From NCBI GenBank assembly GCA_020630735.1, contig JAHDIP010000005.1, forward strand, positions 1 through 64,000: a stretch of DNA of 64,000 bases. The letters run 5' to 3'. Source of the stretch: Saprospiraceae bacterium (lineage in GTDB: Bacteria; Bacteroidota; Bacteroidia; Chitinophagales; Saprospiraceae). Position numbers and translations under genes: made by a program. This document shows, piece after piece, positions 58,601 through 61,508 of the stretch (position 1 is its first letter; every line of letters begins with the position of its first letter). Below the pieces are notes generated by a model. It did no database searches, was not told the origin of the DNA, and saw only the letters and a list, made by a program, of their open reading frames with translations.

Positions 58601-60246
58601 CAATAATTTATGTACAGGAAGAATTAGCAGCACCTACAATAGTAAATGATGGTCCTGTTTGTGTTGGAGGAGATATCTTATTGAATATTACAAGTACGAT
58701 AAATATTCCTACAGGGGCAACCACAAGTTTTGATTGGTATAATGCTGCAACCAATGCATTAGTAGGAACAACTACTGATCCTGAAATTGAGTTGTCAAAT
58801 TTAGATGCTAACGAAAGTGGAGAGTACTATGTGATCATGACCATCGGAAATTGTACAAGTGCAGCTTCTCAAGCTACTTCAGTTGTAGTCAATACGATTC
58901 CTCCTAATGAAGCAGATGCTGGACTAGATATAAATCTGTGTGGCGAAACAATATTGACACTTGATGCTGAAGATCCTACTATAGGTACAGGATTTTGGAC
59001 GACTACTACAGGCGCTACTATTTCAAACCCTGAATTGTCAAATTCTGAAGTAATAGATTTAGTTGAAGGTGAAAATATTTTCATTTGGACTTTATCAAAT
59101 GGTGCTTGTCAAGGTTATGATCAAGATACTGTAATCGTAATGGTAAGCAACGAACCAGGTGATGTTGCCTTTGCAGGAAATGACATTGAGGTTTGTGGAG
59201 AAACTACACTTGCTCTAAATGCTAACATTCCGACTATCGCAAATGGTGAATGGATGCAGTCGACTGAACAAGCAAGTCAAGGGGTAATTATAGTTGATCC
59301 TAGTTCTCCAACATCAAGTATTTCAGGAATGGAAGCAGGAAATGATTATGTATTTACTTGGAATTTGACAGAAGGTGTTTGTGAAGAATTTGCTTCTGAT
59401 GAAGTAATTGTAACGATAAATGAGGCACCACTCATAAGTGCTTTCATTCAAGAGGAAGTACAATATGCTTGTAGTGAATCTATCCAAAATATCCAAGCCT
59501 TAGAACCAAGTATAGGAACTGGTCTATGGTCGGTTGTCAATACAGGTGTACAAATCATAGATCCAGAAGAGGCGAGTACAATAGTTGATGGTTTAGAAAT
59601 GGGTGAAAATATTTTTGTGTGGAGCTTATCAAATGGCACTTGTGAAAACTATTCTTCAGATACTTTAATTGTAGTATTAGAAGATGAACCTGTAGCGAAA
59701 CCAGATCAGTATTTGATTCCATTTAGAGATAGTCTGTTTGGAGAAGATATTTTGGCAAATGATATTCTTGGAAATATTCAAGAATGGGAAATTACAATTT
59801 TAGATGATGTAAAACATGGTATACTTGGAGATGAAATAGAGGAAGGGATACTCAATTATATTCCTGAGTCAGGCTTCTTTGGTGTAGATGAGTTTGTTTA
59901 CCAAATATGTAATGTCAATTGTCCAGAATTATGTTCTACTGCCACCGTTCAGATAACAGTACAAGCGAATGAAAATGATGAAGAATGTTGGGTGCCAAAT
60001 ATTGTTACTCCAAATGGTGATGGTATGAACGATGCATTAATTATCCCTTGCTTGAGTGAATATGAGGATAATCAAATAATGGTTTTCAATCGTTGGGGAG
60101 ATAAAGTTTTCGAAGAAGGTCCTTACAATAATGCTTGGGAAGGTACTTATAAAGACAACCCTCTTCCAGCAGGTACTTATTTCTACATTCTTAAATTAAC
60201 ACCAGATGGAGAACCAAAGCAAGGTTTCTTCACTTTAGTTCGATAA
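34699..60246 (+). CDS. Giant multi-domain surface adhesin-like protein with T9SS type B (CHU_C) sorting domain
   Basis: The single open frame encodes 8515 residues, probably close to 0.9 MDa. Order of parts: signal peptide (1 to about 43, cleavage near ILAQ); an N-terminal region without named family (to about 1730); a DUF11-like domain (about 1732-1835); three SdrD_B-like domains (about 1929-2286); two related domains of about 190 residues (about 2388-2581 and 2677-2865) flanking a cadherin-like Big_9-type domain; a TSP type 3 calcium-binding array (about 2868-3233); then about 55-60 Ig/PKD-like modules of 80-90 residues, each with two cysteines (about 3234-8065); three PKD-like repeats (about 8068-8330); a cadherin-like domain (about 8332-8424); and a CHU_C sorting domain (about 8430-8515) with VTPNGDGMNDALIIPC, VFNRWGDKVFE and final QGFFTLVR. 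Homologous layouts are seen in SprB-like gliding adhesins. Export by T9SS and surface exposure are inferred. Binding target unknown. Reading frame is intact throughout. Confidence 0.93.
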   Translation: MTKTILLNTNLVRRVKNTRIFISKQLIVLAFLILLVPFSILAQGVTITGITPPSDADQWSICDENGGVFDIETRALSDATNVSIQIQLQPGMAYMPGSLNPAPLYEDLSNPSQPLLGLSDYTAGDIVDYTFAITMNCTTMSYLVDDGNEGNFTFTVRSDEGNNSVTTANPPFAPFTNSVKIPFLLPFPGANVNPIVEVGDPYTRTFDVLQTGVNANLDEFTICMNYGTDINVSNQTLNGNAVTLDANGCLFIDATSALTYGIALPLSTSESYEWSEDVVITGCSDYSSSAILSWGCNGDQCQEQSLDLGAELQVDPPVIKEIDRFREIGSCIGEGALMTYEYELESGKAYNIVFRASRRDNEGWIEGNSVEVNMGTGWVAIDPATFTNVNTVNSNSCAGGDTQYTDFRFLVEAGPIVAPATFQFRYVRRTCCPTGTCSTAEKSIYGGNAWLYVDNACGTRKNDRANIGGIDLRSSTSDDVPAIIGSGQVLEWGYDLNAVPSFSAFQGEGQVCFDLHLDAPLEYQPNTVSWVDAQGNDPENITYTENITNNGDGSTDVFVCFDKYYEDGSRITFDVSYTCTPCGGGSAGTSMEMGYRFGDGTCPDNCLMTFLCEEATTVTTGCCPCDGGMNPLYTNVMRSCFGEPDSDNDGCADVGGTIDMTKVRWDRAMLGDELEFEAAAEALVNPALGVTFFEYVYFEMTFPNDHSIGSVHTLEIEDQSTGLTYICDAPNVFISPDSRSMKYYLLTSLIQGCGDIPTDYVFEDGDIVKVKGSFVNLNNPGCGIVSVVIGTNWYAGINPDPEGADRLACGPQIPADYGQVGFEDYFSDNNNQSNGCGGVLFGMRYDFCIGGGELVSVPFPYEIRNFNLPLTSNLEIPPGMFLDYIELTRYDFSKYAGQNGGSFSPNEDITAYTQIVNGHIQFNWDQYFDDCNNHYKPNGGYRYWIRGYFEGSCASEPYRPTNFAEGSMDYCSPVLSDETIRKEKTYSSDLEVVIPNIEPSTSTTLRQPIDEDLRWNLSIREIQGETAFNAWMVLTTPTGDVVPWRVKDGTTNINPINGVYPLGDIVGGAIKNYKIDASYNSCGLDSLNVLIGWDCDGIPSSDQEAIQGGLLCSSDMITLYVNPIEGSVQQEVTMQPGGAVEACTPLDYELEITNVGNAELYEPVFELFLPYTSGLEILAGSEQACYPCDVSAPNYNYPLFSPTEIIYTPQGIKYIWDLETLISDFDWSAPDGFPGQLSTDPNDRKIKLKFQAETNCDFIGGDFIRLKTRGHTFCGSKTQSLLQNANQVAFQDQVVPYPAVMSLDLAGSVIDGCSENSVVNLGGKITFFGASDGQDSLIIALPPAFRYSSVTFNPAHIADQNPVITVFGPSASTPTTFEELRWGINAGISSLTAIPFSLQVTIDPTQVLCEDDNIIFMRTVRTASATCGGTTCNTLMQTGALVKDLEMVKNEFSLSDLQISTNCGMTRIDVDNITINNIGQTDIVSDINIDFYYDADDSGSYSTGDGLVGSTTFTEAVPIGGNTQIAAGPFFVAAGQSCKIIAVASGCSCETTELKANSLKTVNAGNDPEGCSSDQFQLGCGEDLTGSGFDYKWFGLNGAPLDSLSSDTSPNPILNYTHYNPDPLEIQYVLVTTHPSDVCISVDTVTVRLKGLAKTIGDEKKVCNGEQIGLDGPTGFYDYSWSPPNGLVDILNPLTLATAPVGVQKYSLTYRDDTACETVFEQSIRGVSCTDLELDKQVNSPTGVVGDILTYDIFIVNQGPNGASGIQINEQLPTQLSYLSSIPTGEYDAGTGIWTIPSVMLPDDTARLTIYAEIVSGGPIYNVAEIGHMNEGDLDSTPGNDDETEDDQDGVCTSAPINLLCQEIKILSIPDEFNSYQWFYEGVLITNATSYEIEISQPGNYYLEVDGGLCPYGNCCPFVVVEEPCANIGNYVWEDYNGDGIQDGTESPIEGVMVVLYDGILGTPLDTVFTDATGMYLFEEIPSGDYSIGFDVSTNTAGDDYIGTAQNTGDGTNDSTVDPITGQTNAFNFDASTGDDLTQDAGFQPVAEIGDFVWSDTDGNGIQDFGETGVENVMVILFDSNTDLPLDTVYTDSNGQYTFEDVPPGDYFLEFDPSTSPGQDYVFTQNDLGTGGDDSEADPSNGQSPSFNFDPHNGDDLTHDAGLVPVADIGNTVWIDSDGDGNQDGGEAGLADVTVILFDSNSGLPLDTVMTDSNGNYLFENIPAGDYHIGFDPDTSGGNYAFSPQDNTADANDSDADQLTGLTSTFSFDPTRGDCLTKDAGLIPCAIQIAASTVGCQDNGCSSETSVGLTITWNTTITDDINVTVGGITKTIDVSGTATSPYAVQFDIPADGSTGLSAIAELVSDPNCKDVFFFDAPQPCDCASNAITIDDFSTANPPSSLTGTGSDYQIASGSGMLLNERDVETFLTQTDAPFNVFTIGDASTGIFHYTEGGGVRGGFVLSWDGPDGTAASFDPTGLGGVDLTASGLLDVFTVELQSDLAMIVTLEIYTDAGNYSSYDLLVTGTNSPLGYEFPFAGFTTEAGSGADFTNVGAIKFVVNTTGTTGDLDMLVYNFGATCTTCGSSPIASTDKVITPVATAITIPVQANDIDPTGSSLTTAITASPANGIAVVNGTAIDYTPNPGFVGTDCIYYSVTNAAGGTDEAKVTVIVSSCGTPIVIDVFDIGSPYTALANVGSMYNEDTGANIVGGERDVETFMTVSDPNFNLFTYGDPTEACFNYIEGGPVRGGFTIVYDGSDSDASTIDYTGLGGLDMTSGGNDALDISLQADNTVDIVVEIFTDASNSSTYIIPVSGSTSTQDFSIPYGLFATSLGSGANFSNIGAITLRVETTTTDGNLDMKLVCLLTGCSNDNDYDMDGIVDTIDPDDDNDGKPDWLEAGCASAAIFGTAACPDPTADDNNDGVPNYQDNTFCALNAFGVCENYDLDNDGTPNFFDPDSDNDGLADWFEAGNSEPTDIDSDGDGIDDAHDIDLGGAGLNANPTNSDSDLKANCNELDSDNNCIPDWADAGNPAPTGMDTDSDGIDDAYDVDQGGVGLNSSPNDFDGDGIFDYEDEDDDNDNIPDWEETGFDNLANLDVDQDGIDNSFDADLGATCSSEAALDTDGDGSPDFQDEDSDGDGILDDDECNTTPCEDKDMDGIPDFQDEDSDDDCINDVVECPTGAPCPDTDGDMVPDYLDEDADGDGVVDHEECPNCDPCPDTDGDGIPDFLDNYCNLVLETPKLTTNSPICQNDSVYMFVQQVYSTYILNPPFATVSYTWINGVGDTIAVTSNGFIKVHTEDADAISPLSVQVTVNDCLSPFSEPADFEIIERETVTASNTGPICATDEVQLFASTIDFADYEWTDLTTNQIVSTDQNPILYNVSATTTYQVKIQVDGCTPEQAETIVTIGSPITVNADANYNPNSNCAPTDLKLAANITGSSAGLIFAWTGPNGYSSNVQDPIIPSATSQANGSYTVVVTDANGCTASSSLQVTNVVDAILDQPLIISTLPECNGGTMTLSIEEYDGTDVEYIWSIPSTVNVSGLSTNQIIISPLDDTIHEGNYQVKVSVDGCESDAAPYALNILDDPSANIGNLTGNLCHGDLLEFRGDSDTGNTFEWTGPNDFVSNLQYPIIYNIDETYNGQYTLVVTNPSGCSATESVFINTILPESEIPTIAVNSPNCEGDDVVLTTSAIGTNYEWVGPLGSSATTLALPGLTTASGTTTLDDANAAYLSGSWQVQVTDANGCTSISDPISVAINQVPVAIASNDGPVCEGSTVKVFASPVENATYQWYDGDPNGSPTGVLISTDQEVVLNNLSPGTYDYYLRLLNEGCESASAITTVIINNEPTIAPTASYTLNPDCTPADLSLIGNPTGTAPYTFIWTGPSGFTSTDQNPTIANASTNNNGSYQVMMTDANGCGSMGTVEVSTITNTIPEPVISSTGPACTGDQITLSIDEYTGSNVTYVWTTPAGTSSNISGMNTNEIIIDPVFGSTHNGDYSVSVTADGCTLSSDTYTVNVFGMPTLSLSTTTGLLCEGEEISLNSGAAGATSYEWTGPNGFTSNAVNPVISNITVANNGTYTLTVANFNGCTTQESIDVSSIVLQPITPSVSATTTACADGVINLAIQEQYTGSIITYNWTNGAGTSIGNTSSISIPANDINAISPYRVRVTVDGCTTNLSDAVDVEVTLLPEAIATNAGSICPGDAAQLFANPIAGASYEWRIAGSAGIISTDQNPIINGLTANQSYELTVLVNGCVSDPLSTTTIMVNEEPSIAPNANYVLNTDCSPTSLTLTANPTLGTGTITNYQWTGPNGFTSTLENPVLPNATSSNNGSYALTVEDDNGCSATATVEVSNITDIVSMPVISSTGPACDGETIILTIPTYDGAIVDYAWTTPAGTTLNITGQNTNEITISPVDQAMHNGSYQVQVTVDGCVLLSDTYDILSYTSPTASPIATTSNICEGGVLELTANPTGTNPLTYDWVGPNGFTSSLENPVLTNVSNVNNGQYTLTLTSASGCTIVESILVTNILETPEMPAIVVNSPICEGDDIVLTTSGIGVQYEWVGPLGASASTLTLPGLTTAVGTTTLSSTNTSYLSGDWQVQVTDENGCVSMSNPISITIEEEPIAIATNDSPLCIGNDITLFASPVSNANYYWYDADPTTGGVLISTQQNPVMINLAAGTHDYFLEVVRNGCSSTLSSTTVEINAESTISPSSSYTLNTDCTPSDLTLFANSSGATPFTYNWTGPNGFLSTEENPTIANATPINNGSYTLTIIDANDCSEIETVEVAGINATVAQPIITSSGPACLGESIVLTVPQYTGASVDYIWTTPAGTSTNITGQNTNEIIISPVNETTHEGSYSVEITVDGCVINSDTYIVDVFTQPTVTPSATATPLCEGDVLELFANGSGVTSYNWTGPNGFTSNAADPILANTSMNDNGIYTLTVSNASGCYYSESVIVSNIQTTPETPTVSANSPLCSDDFIELGIQEQYSGAVNYNWTNGNGNTISTSSVVSISASNSNAISPYRVEVTVNGCTSELSEPVDVVVNALPIAVATNAGSICPGEDAQLFANPISGATYEWTEAGSSAIISTAQNPVINALMTDATYELTVIVGDCISSTTSTTTVVVNSLPVMSPTANYVLNTDCSPADLTLISNITTGSASVVNYEWTGPNGFISSIANPTIPNVTADYNGSYTLIVTTDNNCTVEESVEVTNISNQVAQPIIASTGPACEGETIVLTIPAYSGSSVDYTWATPAGTTTSIAGLNTNEIVISPVDQVIHDGIYSVEITVDGCVLNSDTYEIQSFNMPTAAPSATSTAICDGEVLELLANSTGVSPLSYEWVGPNGFVSTLENPILTDVTNANNGQYTLTTSSVSGCSVVESVFVNNILETPEVPTIAVNSPICQGEDLIFTTSGTGVKYEWVGPLGASNGTLLLPGLTTANGLTTLDANNDAYLSGDWQVQVTDANGCVSLSNSISITIEPVPVAIASNDSPLCIGNDVTLSASPVSGANYYWYDADPTTGGTLVSTQQNPVMLNLGAGSHDYYLEVVKNGCASIVDVTTIEINAESMISPSSSYTLNTDCSPSDLTLFANPIGAAPFTYTWTGPNGFTSADENPMIADATPLNNGSYTLMITDANDCNETATVEVAGITATVSQPIIAASGPACNGEAIILSVPQYSGSSIDYVWTTPAGTSINITGENTNELIISPVDEVVHEGSYSVEITVDGCVINSDIYVADIFAQPTIIPTVATTALCEGDILELFANATGAGAYSWTGPNGFTSNAADPVIANTSLNDNGIYTLTVTNESGCSITESVTVSTIQPTPIMPTISAESPLCADGMIELGMQEQYNGTVLYNWTNGIGNTISTSNSVNLPASHPGAVSPYRVEVLVNGCPSSLSVPVEVIVNDLPEAIATNGGAICPGESAQLFANPIAGASYEWTEAGSSTVISTAQNPMIASLDVTTTYELTVSVGECISNPTATTTIDVNKIPTVEPQAAYVLNTDCSPSDLTLQANVETGINNIVTYEWIGPNGFTSSIANPTIPNVNAAYNGSYTLVVTTDNNCTVENSIEVTNISNQVAQPIITSTGPACEGDIVTLTIPEYTGSIVDYTWTTPAGTTTNINGLNTNEIIISPVDAATHEGTYSVQVSVDGCVLSSDTYNVAVYEMPTIAPMATTNDLCEGEVLEFFANTTSTTTYSWTGPNGFTSNAQNPQIANTSVDANGTYTLVATSISGCEVIASVEVDNIIATPITPTITSNDPICDDEFIQLAIQQQYTGSVIAYNWINGAGTSIGTTNSILMATTNPNAISPYRVEVTVDGCTTQLSPAAEVTVNNLPDAIATNSGAICPGEVAQLFANPIAGAVYEWTEQGSSAVISTAQSPIVIPNQTTTYVLMVDVNGCISNPLSTTTVTVNNPPVIVPNYSYTPNTDCASADLILNSNVLNNGNVGISTFNWTGPNGFSSTQSNPIINGASTAYNGSYTLTVTDQNGCVDSETFVVNAITNIVNQPTITSTGPTCEGGEIILTVPTYTGTSVEYTWTTPNGTTVDIAGLNSNQIVISPVKATEHIGNYVLTVTVDGCELSSNVYEVTVLEAPTATPTATGGDLCEGAVLAFQANAAGVAPLTFEWQGPNGFSSTQQNPNLSDITTANNGEYELTVTSASGCVYTSTVDVNNILTTPDAPSIASDLDICEGENIVLATSAGGTLYEWIGPLGASDSTLTLPGLTTDTGTTTISGTSETYLAGQWQVQVTNANGCVSISEPIIIDINTIPEAQAFNSGNICPGESVQLSATTIDDASYEWNIVGDPTVISTDANPTMYNVTTTTTFELTVISDGCISSPTALTTVLVNEEPTVSPTANYTLNTDCAPSNLNLFSNLTFGASSTVSYEWEGPNGFTASVANPTIPNATEDNNGVYILTVSDENGCSSSNAVEVIGILNQVAQPIISSSGPACEGEIIVLTIPEYSGSSIDYTWNVPSNFNITGLNTHEIIITPVDAATHEGTYSVTVTVDGCVLTSDTYSVEVFDQPSITPSVSSASLCEGEELALFSNAFNVTDFFWTGPNGFVSNAENVVIDNITVANNGTYSLTVTSESGCTVTESIIVNTITITPATPTITADATTCEDGMINLSIQEQYVGSSIEYNWVNGNGFTIGTESTVTLAANDLQAVSPFSLEVTIDGCLTEISEGVTVEVNDLPIAAASNNGSICEGEDVQLYGGTVLDGSYEWRIVGSPTVISTDQNPMMFNVNNTTVFELTVISNGCISDPVATTTVVVNEPPTVTPDQGYTVNSDCSPSNLSLQANVMIGSGQIIEYLWTGPNGYISTIENPTITNATSTNNGSYSLAVVDENGCTATASIEVTAITDQIAQPIIASSGPTCEGDQILLSVPEYAGSSVDYVWNLPSSINVAGLNTNEVILSPVSQSIHEGNYSVQVTVDGCVLDSDVYNLEIFAQPTIDLSVSTQSLCEGEVLALNAIVTNTDSYLWEGPNGFTSIAANPILPNVSVANNGTYTLTVTSVSGCTNTGSVVVNNISATPVEPIVINAVEVCENETIELAILQSYTGDAVGYFWYNSVGTLVGNANVLSIDATDQNAIAPYYVEVIVDGCISPTSQLVDIEVNELPQATATNDGPICSNEAVQLFGGTITGVEYYWYAAEPSASSPPAVAFSTEQNPVIYNLGEGIHNFYLEIVTEDGCISNPAVMTTVEVQSLPVISGITSTGTYCEETTVTLSAINTVPVQGNITYTWSGPNGFNYVATTTSSGPFTIALPNVNETNEGTYTLVLETENGCISAPQSINLSLDGAPSTPALVVENEALCEGEQIELNSTAYTGGFVEYEWFFDDGSSVISVGTTNTPTFFLLNATPANEGIYTVVVTVEGCTSPISNAQYVSIFGAVSAPEASNSTSDQIPACEGENVQLNLPVIAGATYQWYGPNGFDSTIPNPVIDNVSLNDVGSYYAVVEVNGCASVISTSTIIYVQEELAAPTIVNDGPVCVGGDILLNITSTINIPTGATTSFDWYNAATNALVGTTTDPEIELSNLDANESGEYYVIMTIGNCTSAASQATSVVVNTIPPNEADAGLDINLCGETILTLDAEDPTIGTGFWTTTTGATISNPELSNSEVIDLVEGENIFIWTLSNGACQGYDQDTVIVMVSNEPGDVAFAGNDIEVCGETTLALNANIPTIANGEWMQSTEQASQGVIIVDPSSPTSSISGMEAGNDYVFTWNLTEGVCEEFASDEVIVTINEAPLISAFIQEEVQYACSESIQNIQALEPSIGTGLWSVVNTGVQIIDPEEASTIVDGLEMGENIFVWSLSNGTCENYSSDTLIVVLEDEPVAKPDQYLIPFRDSLFGEDILANDILGNIQEWEITILDDVKHGILGDEIEEGILNYIPESGFFGVDEFVYQICNVNCPELCSTATVQITVQANENDEECWVPNIVTPNGDGMNDALIIPCLSEYEDNQIMVFNRWGDKVFEEGPYNNAWEGTYKDNPLPAGTYFYILKLTPDGEPKQGFFTLVR
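40483..41555 (+). repeat. Three tandem SdrD_B-like domain repeats in the giant gene
   Basis: Three units of about 120 codons begin near 40483, 40846 and 41203 with IGNYVWEDYNGDGIQDG, IGDFVWSDTDGNGIQDF and IGNTVWIDSDGDGNQDG, each followed by a TD(A/S)(T/N)G.Y.FE(E/D/N)(I/V)P.GDY strand. These calcium-binding beta-sandwich domains are known from Gram-positive adhesins and common in Bacteroidota. The units share a D-rich loop at the start. Confidence 0.85.
43300..44395 (+). repeat. Thrombospondin type 3 calcium-binding array in the giant gene
   Basis: About 365 residues with many DxDxDG(x)D units: DNDYDMDGIVDTIDPDDDN, DSDGDGIDD, DSDNDGLADWFEAG, DGDGIPDFLDN and others. Each unit would bind calcium and stiffen the chain. 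It separates the N-terminal domains from the Ig-like repeats. Antisense open frames over this region arise from the biased repeated codons. Confidence 0.88.
44935..57800 (+). repeat. Ten five-module super-repeats of about 1.29 kb
   Basis: Each super-repeat starts with a module opening Y-x-LN-x-DC-x-P, at about 44935, 46255, 47525, 48840, 50105, 51420, 52690, 53965, 55270 and 56545. Module order within a super-repeat is B (TDC...WTGPNGF), C (GPACEGE...YTWTTPAGT...SPVD), D (LCEGE...GPNGFTS...NNGTYTL), then either F-G (SPICEGDDIVLTTSG...GPLGAS; then SPLCIGND...YYWYDADPTTGG) or E-A (LCADG..L.IQEQY...NWTNG; then GSICPGE.AQLFANPI). The order over the ten is FG, EA, FG, EA, FG, EA, EA, FA, EA, EG. 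Equivalent codons recur exactly 2580 bp apart in the first six. Confidence 0.88.
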
Positions 60247-60255
60247 AAACGTATA

Positions 60256-60299
60256 GAAAGACTAATACTTCTTACTAAAACAAGTAGTATTAGTCTTTC
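60256..60299 (+). terminator. Strong hairpin after the giant gene
   Basis: GAAAGACTAATACT (60256-60269) and AGTATTAGTCTTTC (60286-60299) form a perfect 14-bp stem around a 16-base loop. No T tract follows, so it may be a terminator, an mRNA 3'-end stabiliser, or a processing site before the PorP/SprF gene. Confidence 0.55.
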
Positions 60300-60360
60300 A
60301 ACATTCTTCCCGAAACTACATATACAACAACCTACCAGAATAAAAAATACAAACGTAGCT

Positions 60361-60383
60361 AAAGGCTGATTTTAACAGCCTTT
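60361..60383. promoter_or_regulatory. Second intergenic hairpin before the PorP/SprF gene
   Basis: AAAGGCTG (60361-60368) and CAGCCTTT (60376-60383) form a perfect 8-bp stem with a seven-base loop, about 75 bases before the ATG. Its role is unclear; together with the preceding hairpin it may set the ratio of giant protein to downstream proteins. Confidence 0.4.
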
Positions 60384-60457
60384 GGAATGTGATTTGTATA
60401 TATTATAGAATAATTCTATTTGAATCGAGTTTTCTCCCAAACTCTAAAATTAGGAAA

Positions 60458-61378
60458 ATGAAAAAAATATTTCAACTAGGCATCCTTTTATTTTTTGCCA
60501 TTTCTATCAATGCACAGCATGATACACACTATTCGATGTTCATGTTCAATAAACTAACGCTCAATCCAGCTTATGCAGGGAGCAAAGAAGTTATGACTTT
60601 TACAGGGCATTATAGAAATCAATGGAGCGGTATTGATGGTGCACCCCAAACGTTTACATTTGGTGCGCATACACCATTTTTTAAAAAGCGCTGTGGAGCT
60701 GGTATTTCGATTATAGCAGATAAAATCGGTATGGTAAATACTTACTATATTGATTTGTCTTATGCATATCGAATAAAATTAGATAAGAAAAAAACTCTAA
60801 GCATTGGACTTACTGGTCAAATGGAATACGGGCGTACTGACTGGACACAATCTGATCCGCTTGACTTGGGCGATAGTATGGTACAAGGTTCTGCTGTTTC
60901 GAAACTCAATTCTAATTTTGGTGTAGGTGTCTATTATCAAGAACCAAGTTTCTATGTGGGAGCATCTGTACCAAGAGTTTTCAGAACAACGGTTTATAGT
61001 GATCTTCCTTTTGAAGATATTAGCTTACGAGATTTACGTAGTTATTATTTAATGGGAGGATTTGTTGCTCGCTTAAGTAAAAACTTAAAACTACAACCTG
61101 GAGTCTTATTAACGATTAATCCTAATGCACCATTAGACATTGATTTGAATACAAGTTTAGTGTTTATGGATCGCCTATGGTTTGGCTTATCTTATCGACT
61201 ACAAGATTCGTTTGATGCGATCATTCAGTTCCAAATAAATACACAACTTAAAGCTGCACTAGCTGTTGATCTTACCTTGTCGGAATTAAACTATTTTTCG
61301 CCAGGTAGTTTCGAATTGATGCTTGAGTATACATTACAGTACAATGGCTTAAGACATAATAATATTCGTTATTTCTAA
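60458..61378 (+). CDS. PorP/SprF-family outer-membrane protein
   Basis: The 306-residue protein has a signal peptide (cleavage near SINAQ) and the family opening HDTHYSMFMFNKLTLNPAYAGSKEVMTFTGHYRNQW, followed by strand-rich repeats typical of an outer-membrane barrel (GISIIADKIGMVNTYYIDLSYAYRI, LSIGLTGQMEYGRTDW). Family members such as SprF are needed to export or anchor a giant CHU_C-type protein encoded just upstream. I start at the ATG at 60458, which has TAGGAAA before it; the longer frame begins at 60389, but its 23 extra codons would precede the signal peptide. It lies between the giant gene and an OmpA/PD40 gene, the usual order of such cassettes. Confidence 0.92.
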   Translation: MKKIFQLGILLFFAISINAQHDTHYSMFMFNKLTLNPAYAGSKEVMTFTGHYRNQWSGIDGAPQTFTFGAHTPFFKKRCGAGISIIADKIGMVNTYYIDLSYAYRIKLDKKKTLSIGLTGQMEYGRTDWTQSDPLDLGDSMVQGSAVSKLNSNFGVGVYYQEPSFYVGASVPRVFRTTVYSDLPFEDISLRDLRSYYLMGGFVARLSKNLKLQPGVLLTINPNAPLDIDLNTSLVFMDRLWFGLSYRLQDSFDAIIQFQINTQLKAALAVDLTLSELNYFSPGSFELMLEYTLQYNGLRHNNIRYF

Positions 61379-61462
61379 AATTATAAGAAAACCGAAGTTG
61401 ATTTTGGAGAAATGTAAATTTTAAAAACATGAAGTTATGGGAGAGCATAGCGGAAAAATGGG

Positions 61463-61480
61463 TGCAGAAATATTTCTGCA
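61463..61480. promoter_or_regulatory. Perfect 18-bp palindrome before the OmpA gene
   Basis: TGCAGAAATATTTCTGCA is self-complementary and followed by TTTT, about 28 bases before the ATG at 61509. It could be an attenuator between the PorP/SprF and OmpA genes or an operator. Confidence 0.5.
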
Positions 61481-61508
61481 TTTTAAGTCGCAGAAAAATT
61501 TTAAGCAC

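Noticed and set aside
34699-60246. Possible assembly or frameshift artefact joining several genes
   Set aside because: A single frame continues for 8515 codons with a signal peptide at the start and a sorting domain at the end, and module order is regular; nothing indicates a join. Repeat copy number could still be wrong in a short-read assembly.
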